Of a stretch of 64,000 nt of DNA, positions 1 through 7,651 are shown in pieces. The number at the start of each line of letters is the position of its first letter. Position 1 is the first letter of the stretch. Both the position numbers and the translations under genes were made by a program. Origin of the DNA: Plantactinospora endophytica (GTDB taxonomy: Bacteria > Actinomycetota > Actinomycetes > Mycobacteriales > Micromonosporaceae); assembly GCF_016862915.1 (NCBI RefSeq), contig NZ_BONW01000016.1:372001-436000 (forward strand), read 5' to 3'. The notes under the pieces are model-generated. The model had not been told where the DNA came from and searched no databases. It worked only from the letters and a program-made list of their open reading frames with translations.

Positions 1-420
1 GGTGGGCCGCTGGACGACACGACCCGGTTCAACACCACCATGGCGTACGCGGCCGGTGACCTCGTCAGCACGCCGTCCGACCTGGTCCGCTTCTGGCAGG
101 CACTGCACCAGGGCCGGCTGCTGGCCCCGGCCCAGTTGGCCGAGATGCGGCGTACCGTGCTCGCCGAGACCTTCCAGGAATACCAACCGGGCGCCCGGTA
201 CGGCCTCGGGATCATGTGGGCGCCGAACGCCTGCGGCGGGTACTGGAGCCACGGCGGCGACGTGCCCGGGACGAGCACCGTCAACGGCGTCACCGACGAC
301 GGTCGGCGGGCGGTCGTACTCTCCCTGACCACCCAGCTCGCCGAGGAGGAGGCCGCGTTGGCGGTGCTGCGCCGGTCCGACGAGGTGGTCGAGGACGCGC
401 TGTGCGGTAGCGGCGGGTAG
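1..420 (+). CDS. Serine hydrolase, beta-lactamase/DD-peptidase fold (C-terminal part only)
   Basis: The reading frame is open from the first base, so the gene starts outside the window and only its last 139 residues are visible. The sequence has the late part of a class C beta-lactamase-like hydrolase: a YAAGDLVSTPSDLVRFWQAL helix that is typical of the family, and an HGGDVPG stretch that matches the HxG (KTG-equivalent) motif forming the far wall of the active site. The Ser-x-x-Lys and Tyr-x-Asn motifs would lie upstream and cannot be checked. Likely a secreted D-Ala-D-Ala carboxypeptidase-like or esterase-like enzyme; substrate unknown. A strong hairpin follows the stop. Confidence 0.8.
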   Translation, partial: GGPLDDTTRFNTTMAYAAGDLVSTPSDLVRFWQALHQGRLLAPAQLAEMRRTVLAETFQEYQPGARYGLGIMWAPNACGGYWSHGGDVPGTSTVNGVTDDGRRAVVLSLTTQLAEEEAALAVLRRSDEVVEDALCGSGG

Positions 421-429
421 CGCCGACGT

Positions 430-475
430 CCGGCCACCCGCACCGCGACCGACGGGCTGCGGTACGGGTGGCCGG
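430..475 (+). terminator. Stem-loop terminator after the serine hydrolase
   Basis: Bases 430-446 pair with 459-475 (17 bp, one mismatch) around a 12-base loop. It starts 10 bases after the hydrolase stop. There is no U-tract, as is usual for actinobacterial hairpin terminators. The remaining gap up to 594 shows nothing else. Confidence 0.55.
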
Positions 476-594
476 CACGACGACCGGCGCACCCGGACCC
501 CGGGCGGACCGGGTGCGGATGAGTACCGGCCACCAGAACGCCTGAGTTCACAGGGGGATTGCGCCCGGTCGTCCCGGGTGGCCTGCTAGTCGGT

Positions 595-2415
595 ATGGCT
601 GACGCGTACCTCACGGCTGCCGGCGCGTACCTGCCCGGCCAGCCCCTGGACAACGACGAGATGGCCGCACGACTGGGCAGCGACGGCACCGCGGCGGCGT
701 GGCGGCGCCGGGTGCTCGCGGCCAACGGTATTCGTACCCGGCACTACGCGCTCGACGAGCGCGGCGAGCCGACGATGCTCAACGAGGAACTCGCCGCAGA
801 GGCGGTACGGCGGGCGCTCAAGCACCGTGACCTGCCGCTGGAGTCACTGCGGATGCTCGCCGCCGGGACCACCCAGGGCGACCTGCTGGTACCCGGCTTC
901 GCCTCGATGGTGCACGGCCGGCTCGGCGGTACCGAGCTGGAACTCCTGGCCGCCGGGGGAGTCTGCGCGTCGAGCATGGCGGCCCTGACGGCAGCCGTCC
1001 GGGCGGTGCGCCTCGGCGAGCACGACAACGCCGTGGTGGTCGGCTCGGAACTGGTCAGCCGGTCGCTGCGGCAGTGCCGGTACGACGGCGGCCGGTCGGA
1101 CTTCGACGCGGAGTTCCTGCGCTGGACGCTCTCCGACGGTGCCGGTGCGGTCGTGGTGGAACCGGCACCCCGCCCGGACGGGTTGAGTCTGCGGGTCGAC
1201 TGGACGCACCTGGTCTCGCACGCGCACCAGTACCCGGTCTGCATGTCGGCGGGCGGGAGCGGCGGTCGGAGCTGGCTGGACCTGCCCGACGCCGCCGAGG
1301 CCGACCGGAAGGGGATGCTGCGTCTGCGCCAGGACGTACGCGCACTGCCCCGGCTGTTCCGGTTGGGGCTGCGCGAGTTCGTGGGACTGGTGCGCCAGGG
1401 CCGGTTCCGGCCGGGCGACGTCGACCACGTGCTGTGCCACTACAGCGCGGAGCACTTCCGGGGCGAGATATTCGACCTGCTGCGGGGTGCCGACCTGATG
1501 ATCCCGGAGGAGCGCTGGTTCACGAACCTGCACACCAGGGGGAACACCGGTGCGGCGAGCATCTTCGTGATGCTGGAGGAAGCCTGGCACGGCGGCCGGT
1601 TCCGGCCCGGTGACCGGATCCTGCTGATCGTGCCGGAGTCCGGCCGGTTCTCGTTCGCGTTCGCCCACCTGACCTGTGTCGGGGCCGCCCCGGCCGGGCG
1701 GACCGCGCCGACCGTCACCCCGTCGCCGCTCGGCGAGCCGGACACCGGGGACACCGACACGGTGCGCTGGACCGTGATGGAACTGGCCCGGGTCTGGTCC
1801 GATTTCGAACGCCGGGTCCGGCAGACTCCGCTGGTCAGCCGGATCGACGCCGGCACCGCGACCGTCGACGACTACCGGGCGCTGCTGCTGCACCTGCGGC
1901 AGCAGGTGGTGGAGGGCGGTCGGTGGATCAGCCGGGCCGCGTCGAACTTCTCGGTGGAGCTGTTCGACCTGCGCAGTGCGGCGATCCGGCACGCCGCCGA
2001 GGAGCATCGCGACTTCCGCCTGCTGGAACAGGACTTCTGCGCGGTCGGCGGAGACCTGGCCGAGATCCGGAACGGTCGCAAGAACCTGGGCTCCGAGGCG
2101 CTGTCGGCGTACCTGTTCCACCAGGCGAGCCAGCCGGACCCGGTGGACCTGCTCGGCGCGATGTTCGTCATCGAGGGTCTCGGCTCGGCGCTCGCCGCCG
2201 ACTGGGCGGACCGGCTGCGCGAGCAGTTGGACCTGGGCGAGGACCAGACCCGGTTCCTCCGGTACCACGGTTCGGCCGACGACGGGCACTTCGCCGAGTT
2301 GGCCCGGATGCTGCGCTCCGACGTCGTCGACCGGGCCCGGGCGGAGCGCATCGTGCGTACCGCCGAGGTCGTGGCGCGGCTCTACGCCTGGCAGTTGGCG
2401 GAGGTGACCGGATGA
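595..2415 (+). CDS. Ketosynthase III fused to a haem-oxygenase-like diiron (HDO) domain
   Basis: A 606-residue two-domain protein. Residues 1 to about 375 are a KAS III/thiolase fold with an intact triad: Cys in GGVCASSMAAL, His in LCHYSAEHF, Asn in GNTGAAS. This half would condense an acyl thioester with a malonyl or other acyl partner. After a Pro/Thr linker, residues about 400-606 look like a haem-oxygenase-like iron-containing redox domain: HAAEEHRDF, FVIEGLGS and DDGHFAEL supply candidate Glu/His/Asp metal ligands. I chose ATG 595 because the ketosynthase fold begins at once (MADAYLTAAGAYLPG); a TTG at 559 with a better ribosome site is possible. The stop overlaps the next start (ATGA), so the two genes are translationally coupled. 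Product unknown. Confidence 0.8.
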   Translation: MADAYLTAAGAYLPGQPLDNDEMAARLGSDGTAAAWRRRVLAANGIRTRHYALDERGEPTMLNEELAAEAVRRALKHRDLPLESLRMLAAGTTQGDLLVPGFASMVHGRLGGTELELLAAGGVCASSMAALTAAVRAVRLGEHDNAVVVGSELVSRSLRQCRYDGGRSDFDAEFLRWTLSDGAGAVVVEPAPRPDGLSLRVDWTHLVSHAHQYPVCMSAGGSGGRSWLDLPDAAEADRKGMLRLRQDVRALPRLFRLGLREFVGLVRQGRFRPGDVDHVLCHYSAEHFRGEIFDLLRGADLMIPEERWFTNLHTRGNTGAASIFVMLEEAWHGGRFRPGDRILLIVPESGRFSFAFAHLTCVGAAPAGRTAPTVTPSPLGEPDTGDTDTVRWTVMELARVWSDFERRVRQTPLVSRIDAGTATVDDYRALLLHLRQQVVEGGRWISRAASNFSVELFDLRSAAIRHAAEEHRDFRLLEQDFCAVGGDLAEIRNGRKNLGSEALSAYLFHQASQPDPVDLLGAMFVIEGLGSALAADWADRLREQLDLGEDQTRFLRYHGSADDGHFAELARMLRSDVVDRARAERIVRTAEVVARLYAWQLAEVTG

Positions 2416-3350
2416 GGGGGCCGGGCATCTGGACGGCGCTGCTGGCCGATCCGACCGTACCGTTCGACCGGGCCACCCTGGAACTGGTCGTCGCGGACCA
2501 GCGCCGGCCGTCCCGGCGCTGGCTCTATCCGGTGGTACGCCCGCTGTCCCGGCTGGCCGTCACGCTGATCCGGATCGGGAAGCGACTCCTTCCGGTGCCG
2601 GTGTCCGCGCACTCCACGATGGACACCCTGTGCGTCTGGTTCCTCCGCCGGTTCGTCTCGGCGACCGCCGGGACGCTGCTGATCCGGCACTTCGTCGTGG
2701 AGACCAACCTGCTCAACTTCGTCGTCCGCAACTCCGCCCCGCCCGGCGTCGACGAGGTCACGCTGCGCCCGACGACCCTTGCCGGACTCGGCGACTCCGC
2801 CGTCATCGAACACGACCTGAACGTCTACGCCGTGCTCACCGGGCTCGGCCTCGGCGGCCGGTCGGCCCGACCGGAGGTGCTCGACTTCTCCATGCTCACC
2901 GTGCCGGCGATCGACGCGTCGCCCGGGGTGCCCCGGCTGGCGCGGCTCGACATCCAGACGGCACTGTGCCTGATGAACATCCCGTTCGCGCTCTGCCTGA
3001 CCGACGACGAGTACCGGCGCGCGGTGCACTCGCTGCGGCTGGACGACTCGCTGCTGGTCGTCCTCGCCGAGCTGACCGGCGACCCGACGTTCCTGCGCTG
3101 GTGCTCCGGCATCCCGGTGGTACGGGTGGACAGCGGCGTCGACGTACCGCAGGCGGTCTACCAGCACGCGGTCGTCTGCGAGTACGCCCACGAGCGACTC
3201 AGGCAACTCGCCGGACGGCAGGAGCCGGTGACCCGCCCCGACCCGGTGCCCCAGGTGTTCACCTCGGTGTCGGCCAGCCGTTCCACGGACTCCACTGCGC
3301 CCGTCGGCCACGGGCCGGCAACGTCGCAGTCGAGCGGAACCGCGGATTGA
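2412..3350 (+). CDS. Hypothetical protein coupled to the ketosynthase-HDO gene
   Basis: A 312-residue protein that I do not recognise. The start codon overlaps the stop of the ketosynthase-HDO gene by four bases, which implies co-translation and a shared pathway. There is no signal peptide and no clear membrane segment, although residues 35-60 are basic and hydrophobic (LSRLAVTLIRIGKRLLPVP) and could touch a membrane. Conserved-looking elements include HFVVETNLLNFVVRN and VIEHDLNVYAVL, with several Glu/His/Asn residues. The last 40 residues are Ser/Thr/Pro-rich and probably disordered. It could be an accessory or a second enzyme acting on the ketosynthase product. Confidence 0.7.
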   Translation: MRGPGIWTALLADPTVPFDRATLELVVADQRRPSRRWLYPVVRPLSRLAVTLIRIGKRLLPVPVSAHSTMDTLCVWFLRRFVSATAGTLLIRHFVVETNLLNFVVRNSAPPGVDEVTLRPTTLAGLGDSAVIEHDLNVYAVLTGLGLGGRSARPEVLDFSMLTVPAIDASPGVPRLARLDIQTALCLMNIPFALCLTDDEYRRAVHSLRLDDSLLVVLAELTGDPTFLRWCSGIPVVRVDSGVDVPQAVYQHAVVCEYAHERLRQLAGRQEPVTRPDPVPQVFTSVSASRSTDSTAPVGHGPATSQSSGTAD

Positions 3351-3383
3351 CCGTGTTCGTACTCTCCACCTCGGGAGGTACCT

Positions 3384-4904
3384 GTGGCCGACATCCACCG
3401 CACCGAAGCCGAGTCCTTCGATTCCGACCTCACCTCCGACCCCGCCCCGGCGCAGCCGGGTGACACCGACGGGGGCGGGCTGGGCCGGCGGGCACTGCTC
3501 GCCGGTGCGGTCGCGGCCGGCGCCACCGCGCTCGTGCCGCTGGACGCGCTCGCCGCGCGGTCCGCGCGGGCCACGGCCGACCGGCGCGCCCGGCACCCGC
3601 ACAGCCGCGACTACGGTCCGCTGGTCCCGGTCCGGGACCAGACGACCGGGCTGCCGCTGCTGATGCTGCCCCGTGGCTTCGAATACCTCAGCTACGGCTG
3701 GACCGGTGACCGGATGGGCGACGGGATCGCCACCCCGGCCCTGCACGACGGCATGGCGGCGTTCCGGATGGACCGCCAGGGCCAGCACGACCACGACCAC
3801 GACGACGACCGGCGCCGTGGCGACGACGACCGGGGCCGGGGCCGGAACCGGGTCAACCTGGTCCGCAACCACGAGGTCAGCGGCTTCGGGGGCAGGTTCG
3901 CCACCCCCGCCTACGACCCGGACGCCGGAGGTGGCACCTCCACCGTCGTCTTCGACCTGGACGACGCGGAGTTCGTCGAGAGCTACGCCAGCCTCTCCGG
4001 CACCGTACGCAACTGTGCCGGTGGACCGACGCCGTGGGGGACCTGGCTGACCTGCGAGGAGACCTCGGACGTCAACCCGACCAGCGGCAGGCTGCACGGC
4101 TACGTCTTCGAGGTGCCGCGCAGCGGCAGGGGCGATCCTCGACCACTGACCGCAATGGGCCGCTTCGAGCACGAGGCCGTCGCCGTGGATCCGGCGACCG
4201 GGTACGTCTACGAGACCGAGGACGCCGGTTCGGCCGGGTTCTTCCGGTTCCGGCCACACCGGCGCGGTGACCTGCACCGGGGTGGCGTGCTGGAGATGCT
4301 CAAGATCGGCGACGCGTCGTACGACACCAGCGGCGACGCGATGGGGACCGCGTACCGGAACACGTCCTGGGTACGGATCGACGACCCCGACCCGGAGCCC
4401 GGCGCGCCCGGCCCGACCGACCAGGGCGTCGCCAGAGGCGGCGCGACGTTCTCCCGGCTCGAAGGCGCCTGGTACGGCAACGGCCTGGTCTACATCGTCT
4501 CGACCAGCGGTGGCCCGGCCGGACTCGGTCAGGTCTTCGAGTTCGACCCGCGCAACGGTCGGCTGCGGGTGCTGTTCGCGTCGCCCGGCCAGGACGTGCT
4601 CAGCAATCCCGACAACATCGGGGTCAGCCCGCGTGGCGGCATCGTGCTCTGCGAGGACGGCAGCGGCGTGCAGTTCATGCACGGGCTGACCACCGACGGC
4701 GAGATCTTCCCGTTCGCGGCCAACAACGTCGTGATCCCCGACGGTGTGCCGGGCAAGCCGGCGATCGCACCTGGCGACTACAGCACCCGGGAGTGGGCCG
4801 GCTCGACCTTCGAGCCGAGACGCGGCAACTGGCTGTTCGCGAACATCCAGACTCCGGGCATCACGTTCGCCATCACCGGCCCCTGGCACAACGGCTCGCT
4901 GTGA
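3384..4904 (+). CDS. Tat-exported PhoX/DUF839-family phosphatase-like protein
   Basis: 506 residues, GTG start with GGGAGGT ten bases upstream. Residues about 30-50 hold a twin-arginine signal (GRRALLAGA followed by a hydrophobic run), so the protein is exported folded. The body carries DUF839/PhoX hallmarks: NLVRNHEVSGFGG, TWLTCEET, RFEHEAVAVDP and YETEDAG. Known PhoX enzymes are Ca/Fe-dependent alkaline phosphatases with a beta-propeller fold. An Asp/His/Arg-rich insert (DHDHDDDRRRGDDD) near residues 134-150 is unusual and may bind metal or be a disordered loop. It lies 33 bases after the unknown protein and may share its transcript. It could also be a selenium-binding-like or gluconolactonase-like propeller. 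Confidence 0.8.
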   Translation: MADIHRTEAESFDSDLTSDPAPAQPGDTDGGGLGRRALLAGAVAAGATALVPLDALAARSARATADRRARHPHSRDYGPLVPVRDQTTGLPLLMLPRGFEYLSYGWTGDRMGDGIATPALHDGMAAFRMDRQGQHDHDHDDDRRRGDDDRGRGRNRVNLVRNHEVSGFGGRFATPAYDPDAGGGTSTVVFDLDDAEFVESYASLSGTVRNCAGGPTPWGTWLTCEETSDVNPTSGRLHGYVFEVPRSGRGDPRPLTAMGRFEHEAVAVDPATGYVYETEDAGSAGFFRFRPHRRGDLHRGGVLEMLKIGDASYDTSGDAMGTAYRNTSWVRIDDPDPEPGAPGPTDQGVARGGATFSRLEGAWYGNGLVYIVSTSGGPAGLGQVFEFDPRNGRLRVLFASPGQDVLSNPDNIGVSPRGGIVLCEDGSGVQFMHGLTTDGEIFPFAANNVVIPDGVPGKPAIAPGDYSTREWAGSTFEPRRGNWLFANIQTPGITFAITGPWHNGSL

Positions 4905-4991
4905 CATCCCTCCGGGCAGGAGGTCGACGACACGTGCCCCGGGCGGAACGCGGTTGCTCGACGGCCGGTGCGACCGAGTAGTGTCTGCACC

Positions 4992-5057
4992 ATGTCGAGC
5001 CCTGAGGCATCCAGGGTGGGGGCTTTCGGTCACGCCGTCAGCCCCCTGAACCGCTGA
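4992..5057 (+). CDS. Candidate 21-residue leader peptide of the phenicol exporter
   Basis: ATG at 4992 opens a short frame of 21 codons ending TGA at 5055-5057, 114 bases before the exporter start. It overlaps two hairpins (5000-5016 and 5018-5046), and a third (5072-5090) lies between it and the exporter. Short leader peptides with alternative hairpins are known regulators of chloramphenicol and macrolide resistance genes: drug-stalled ribosomes change the RNA fold. The arrangement is seen; the function is inferred. Confidence 0.35.
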   Translation: MSSPEASRVGAFGHAVSPLNR

Positions 5058-5090
5058 GTTCCAGTCCGCTTCGCAGCAGTCTTCGCTGCG
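5000..5090 (+). promoter_or_regulatory. Three stem-loops in the exporter leader (candidate attenuator)
   Basis: Hairpin A: CCCTG 5000-5004 with CAGGG 5012-5016. Hairpin B: GGGGGCT 5018-5024 with AGCCCCC 5040-5046, with a further CGG/CCG pairing inside. Hairpin C: CGCAGC 5072-5077 with GCTGCG 5085-5090. Hairpins A and B lie within the candidate leader peptide and B ends nine bases before its stop codon, so a ribosome on the leader would disrupt them. Confidence 0.4.
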
Positions 5091-5171
5091 TGGGGACATC
5101 TGCGCGCACCCTCGGGGCGCTGGCCGTGGTGACGAGACGCCTTTCCGTTCTTTCTCACCCCGGAGTCTTCG

Positions 5172-6368
5172 ATGCCTCTTCCGCTGTACCTGCTTGCCGT
5201 GGCGGTCTTCGCCATGGGCACCTCTGAGTTCATGCTCGCCGGCCTGGTGCCGGACATCGCCGTAAGCCTCGACGTGTCGGTCGGGGCCGCCGGGCTTCTG
5301 ACCTCGGCGTTCGCCGTCGGGATGATCGTCGGTGCGCCGCTGATGGCGGCGCTCGCGCGCCGGTGGCCTGCCCGGGCCAGCCTGCTGGGCTTCGTACTGC
5401 TCTTCGCCGTGGCCCACGTCGTGGGCGCGCTCACCACCAGTTTCGCGGTACTGCTTGTCACCCGGGTACTCGCCGCCCTGGCCAACGCGGGTTTCCTGGC
5501 TGTGGCACTGAGTACGGCGACCGTGCTCGTCCCGCCGGATCGGCAGGGGCGCGCGCTGGCGGTGCTGCTCTCGGGTACGACGGTGGCCACCATCGCCGGA
5601 GTTCCCGGCGGTGCGGTGCTGGGTACGGTGCTCGGCTGGCGGGTCACCTTCTGGGCGATCGTCCTACTCTGCCTTCCCGCCGCCCTCGGCGTCGCGAAAG
5701 GCATCCCGGCCCGTGTCGAACCGGCCCGGGTCGAAGGGACTCCTCGGGCGGCTCCGGTCGACCCGTCGTCCCTGCGGGACGAGATCGCCCAGCTCGCGAT
5801 GCCCAGGCTGCTCCTGGTCATGCTGCTCGGTACCCTGGTCAATGGTGGCACCTTCGCCACGTTCACCTTCCTGGCACCGATCGTGACCGACGTCGCCGGC
5901 CTGGCGGAGTTGTGGGTCTCGGCCGTGTTGGCGCTGTTCGGTGTCGGGTCCTTTGTCGGCGTCACCCTGGCGGGACGGCTCTCCGACAAGCGTCCTGGCA
6001 TCGTGATCGCCGTCGGCGGCCCGTTGCTGTCGCTCGGCTGGATCGCGTTGGCGACGCTGGCCGCCCGCCCGGCCGCGCTTCTGCTCCTCGTGTTCGTGCA
6101 GGGCGTGCTGTCGTTCGCGCTGGGCGGCACCCTGATCGCCAGGGTGCTCTACGAGGCGGCCGGCGCCCCCACCATGGGAGGCTCGTACGCGACGGTGGCG
6201 CTCAACATCGGTGCTGCCGGCGGCCCCGTCGTCGGGGCAGCCGCCCTCGGGACCGACGCTGGTGATCTCGGCCCGGTGTGGGTCAGCGGCCTCCTGGTGG
6301 CGATCGCACTGGTCGTCGCCCTGCCACTCCGGCGACTTCTCGCACCCGCCGGCCAGCCGATCCGATGA
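5172..6368 (+). CDS. cmx: Cmx/CmrA-type chloramphenicol efflux MFS transporter
   Basis: 398 residues with about 12 hydrophobic segments. The N-terminus (AVFAMGTSEFMLAGLVPDIA, then AGLLTSAFAVGMIVGAPLMA) closely matches the actinobacterial Cmx/CmrA phenicol exporters of the DHA1 drug:H+ antiporter group. It would sit in the inner membrane and expel chloramphenicol or a related drug using the proton gradient. ATG 5172 follows GGAG with six bases between. The long leader with a small frame and hairpins suggests drug-induced translation. It stands alone between a Tat protein and a convergent regulator. The assignment to the family is strong; the real substrate is inferred. Confidence 0.85.
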   Translation: MPLPLYLLAVAVFAMGTSEFMLAGLVPDIAVSLDVSVGAAGLLTSAFAVGMIVGAPLMAALARRWPARASLLGFVLLFAVAHVVGALTTSFAVLLVTRVLAALANAGFLAVALSTATVLVPPDRQGRALAVLLSGTTVATIAGVPGGAVLGTVLGWRVTFWAIVLLCLPAALGVAKGIPARVEPARVEGTPRAAPVDPSSLRDEIAQLAMPRLLLVMLLGTLVNGGTFATFTFLAPIVTDVAGLAELWVSAVLALFGVGSFVGVTLAGRLSDKRPGIVIAVGGPLLSLGWIALATLAARPAALLLLVFVQGVLSFALGGTLIARVLYEAAGAPTMGGSYATVALNIGAAGGPVVGAAALGTDAGDLGPVWVSGLLVAIALVVALPLRRLLAPAGQPIR

Positions 6369-6400
6369 TCCACGCGAACCCGCGGTCGAAGATCGAACCT

Positions 6401-6459
6401 GTCCGGTCGGTGCTGGTCGTGGTAGCCGGCGCTCAGCCGTCTACGAGTGCCGACCGGAC
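6401..6459. terminator. Hairpin between convergent exporter and XRE gene
   Basis: GTCCGGTCGG at 6401-6410 pairs with CCGACCGGAC at 6450-6459; the 39-base loop can fold further. It lies between two converging genes, so it could stop transcription from both sides. Confidence 0.4.
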
Positions 6460-6489
6460 CTCCTGCCGGGGTGGTTGGGCGGCTGGTCT

Positions 6490-6756
6490 CTAGGAGGCCT
6501 GGCGGATCGGCATGTCGGCCAGCCAGACGTCGGCCAGCTCGCCGAGCGGGACGTCGAGGGCCTGGCTGAGGCAGACGACGGTGCCGAACGCCGGTGCGGG
6601 AAGGCGGCCGGCCTCGATCTTGCGTAGCGTCTCGGGGGAGATGCCGGCCGCCAGGGCCACCTCGACGAGGCTGCGGCCGGCCCGGGCGGCCCGGAGGGCG
6701 ACTCCGAGACGCTGACCCGCGGCGATCTGTTCGGCGGTGAGTGGCTGGCGAACCAT
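6490..6756 (-). CDS. Small XRE-family HTH regulator
   Basis: 88 residues consisting almost entirely of one Cro/C1-type helix-turn-helix domain: GVALRAARAGRSLVEVALAA, then GISPETLRKIEAGRLPAP with the typical recognition helix, ending in a short Leu-rich tail (ALDVPLGELADVWLA). The ATG at 6756 was chosen because the fold starts about 15 residues later; GGAGG lies 13 bases upstream, a somewhat long spacing. It is divergent from the methionine aminopeptidase gene and separated from it by 76 bases holding a palindrome, so it probably represses itself and/or that gene. Confidence 0.8.
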   Translation of the reverse strand: MVRQPLTAEQIAAGQRLGVALRAARAGRSLVEVALAAGISPETLRKIEAGRLPAPAFGTVVCLSQALDVPLGELADVWLADMPIRQAS

Positions 6757-6795
6757 GCCAGCAGGATATCCCTCCGGAACGCCCCCGCCCGGCGT

Positions 6796-6809
6796 GGTAT
6801 AAAAATACC
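6796..6809. promoter_or_regulatory. Inverted repeat operator between XRE and aminopeptidase genes
   Basis: GGTAT-AAAA-ATACC is a perfect 5+5 bp inverted repeat in an otherwise G/C-rich 76-base divergent promoter. Its position 24 bases before the aminopeptidase start and 40 before the XRE start fits a shared operator or overlapping -10 region. Confidence 0.5.
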
Positions 6810-6832
6810 GCACACGGAAGGGGAGGCTTGTC

Positions 6833-7651
6833 GTGATCGAGTTCAAGTCCGCCGAGGAGATCGGCCGGATGGCGGTGACCGGCCAGTTCGTCGGCGAACT
6901 GCTCGCCGAACTGGCCGGTGTCGCCGAGGTCGGCGTCAACCTGATGGACCTCGAACACCACGCCCGCCGCCGGATCTCCGAACGCGGCGCCGAGTCCTGC
7001 TACTGGGACTACGCCCCGTCGTTCGGACGCGGTCCGTTCCGCAACGTGCTGTGCCTGTCGGTCAACGACGCGGTACTGCACGGCCTGCCGCACGACTACG
7101 TCCTGCGCGACGGTGACCTGCTCAGCATCGACATGGCGGCCGGCATCGACGGCTGGGTCGCCGACTCCGCGCTCTCCGTCGTCGTCGGCACCCCGGATCC
7201 GGCCGACCTGAAGCTGATCGAGGCCACCGAGGTCGCACTGGAGGCCGGCATCGCCGCCGCCCAGCCCGGCGGCCGACTCGGCGACATCTCCGCCGCGATC
7301 GGCGAGGTCGCCCACTCCTACGGTTACCGCGTCAACGCCGAGTTCGGCGGCCACGGCATCGGCCGCACCATGCACGAGGCCCCGCACGTCGCCAACAGCG
7401 GCCGCGCCCGCCGTGGCCTGAAACTCGACCCCGGCCTCACCATCGCCATCGAACCCTGGTTCTGCCGCTCCACCGACAAGATCAGATACGACAAGGACGG
7501 CTGGACGATCCGCTCCGCCGACGGTTCCCGTACCGCCCACTCCGAACACACCGTCGCGATCACGGCCGCCGGCCCCCAGGTCCTGACCCGTCGTCCGACC
7601 CAGAGCCCCACCCCGACCGAGTCCACCCGAAAGCCCGGCACGGCCTCCTGA
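6833..7651 (+). CDS. map: Type I methionine aminopeptidase
   Basis: 272 residues, GTG start preceded by GGGGAGG. The pita-bread metallopeptidase ligands are present: Asp in LLSIDMAAGIDGWVADSA (two Asp), His in EFGGHGIGRTMHEAP, Glu in LTIAIEPWF, Glu in AHSEHTVAIT. The enzyme removes N-terminal methionine from nascent proteins using two metal ions. Actinomycetes usually carry more than one map gene; one controlled by its own XRE regulator and outside the ribosomal-protein cluster is probably a dispensable or conditional copy. The C-terminal 20 residues are Pro/Thr-rich and likely disordered. Confidence 0.9.
   Translation: MIEFKSAEEIGRMAVTGQFVGELLAELAGVAEVGVNLMDLEHHARRRISERGAESCYWDYAPSFGRGPFRNVLCLSVNDAVLHGLPHDYVLRDGDLLSIDMAAGIDGWVADSALSVVVGTPDPADLKLIEATEVALEAGIAAAQPGGRLGDISAAIGEVAHSYGYRVNAEFGGHGIGRTMHEAPHVANSGRARRGLKLDPGLTIAIEPWFCRSTDKIRYDKDGWTIRSADGSRTAHSEHTVAITAAGPQVLTRRPTQSPTPTESTRKPGTAS

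Noticed and set aside
2382-5417. A very long open frame on the minus strand (about 1000 codons) opposite the unknown protein and the PhoX-like gene.
   Set aside because: It is the antisense shadow of G/C-rich genes: composition is Arg/Gly/Pro/His-rich, has no recognisable domain, and the + strand genes have clear motifs and ribosome sites.
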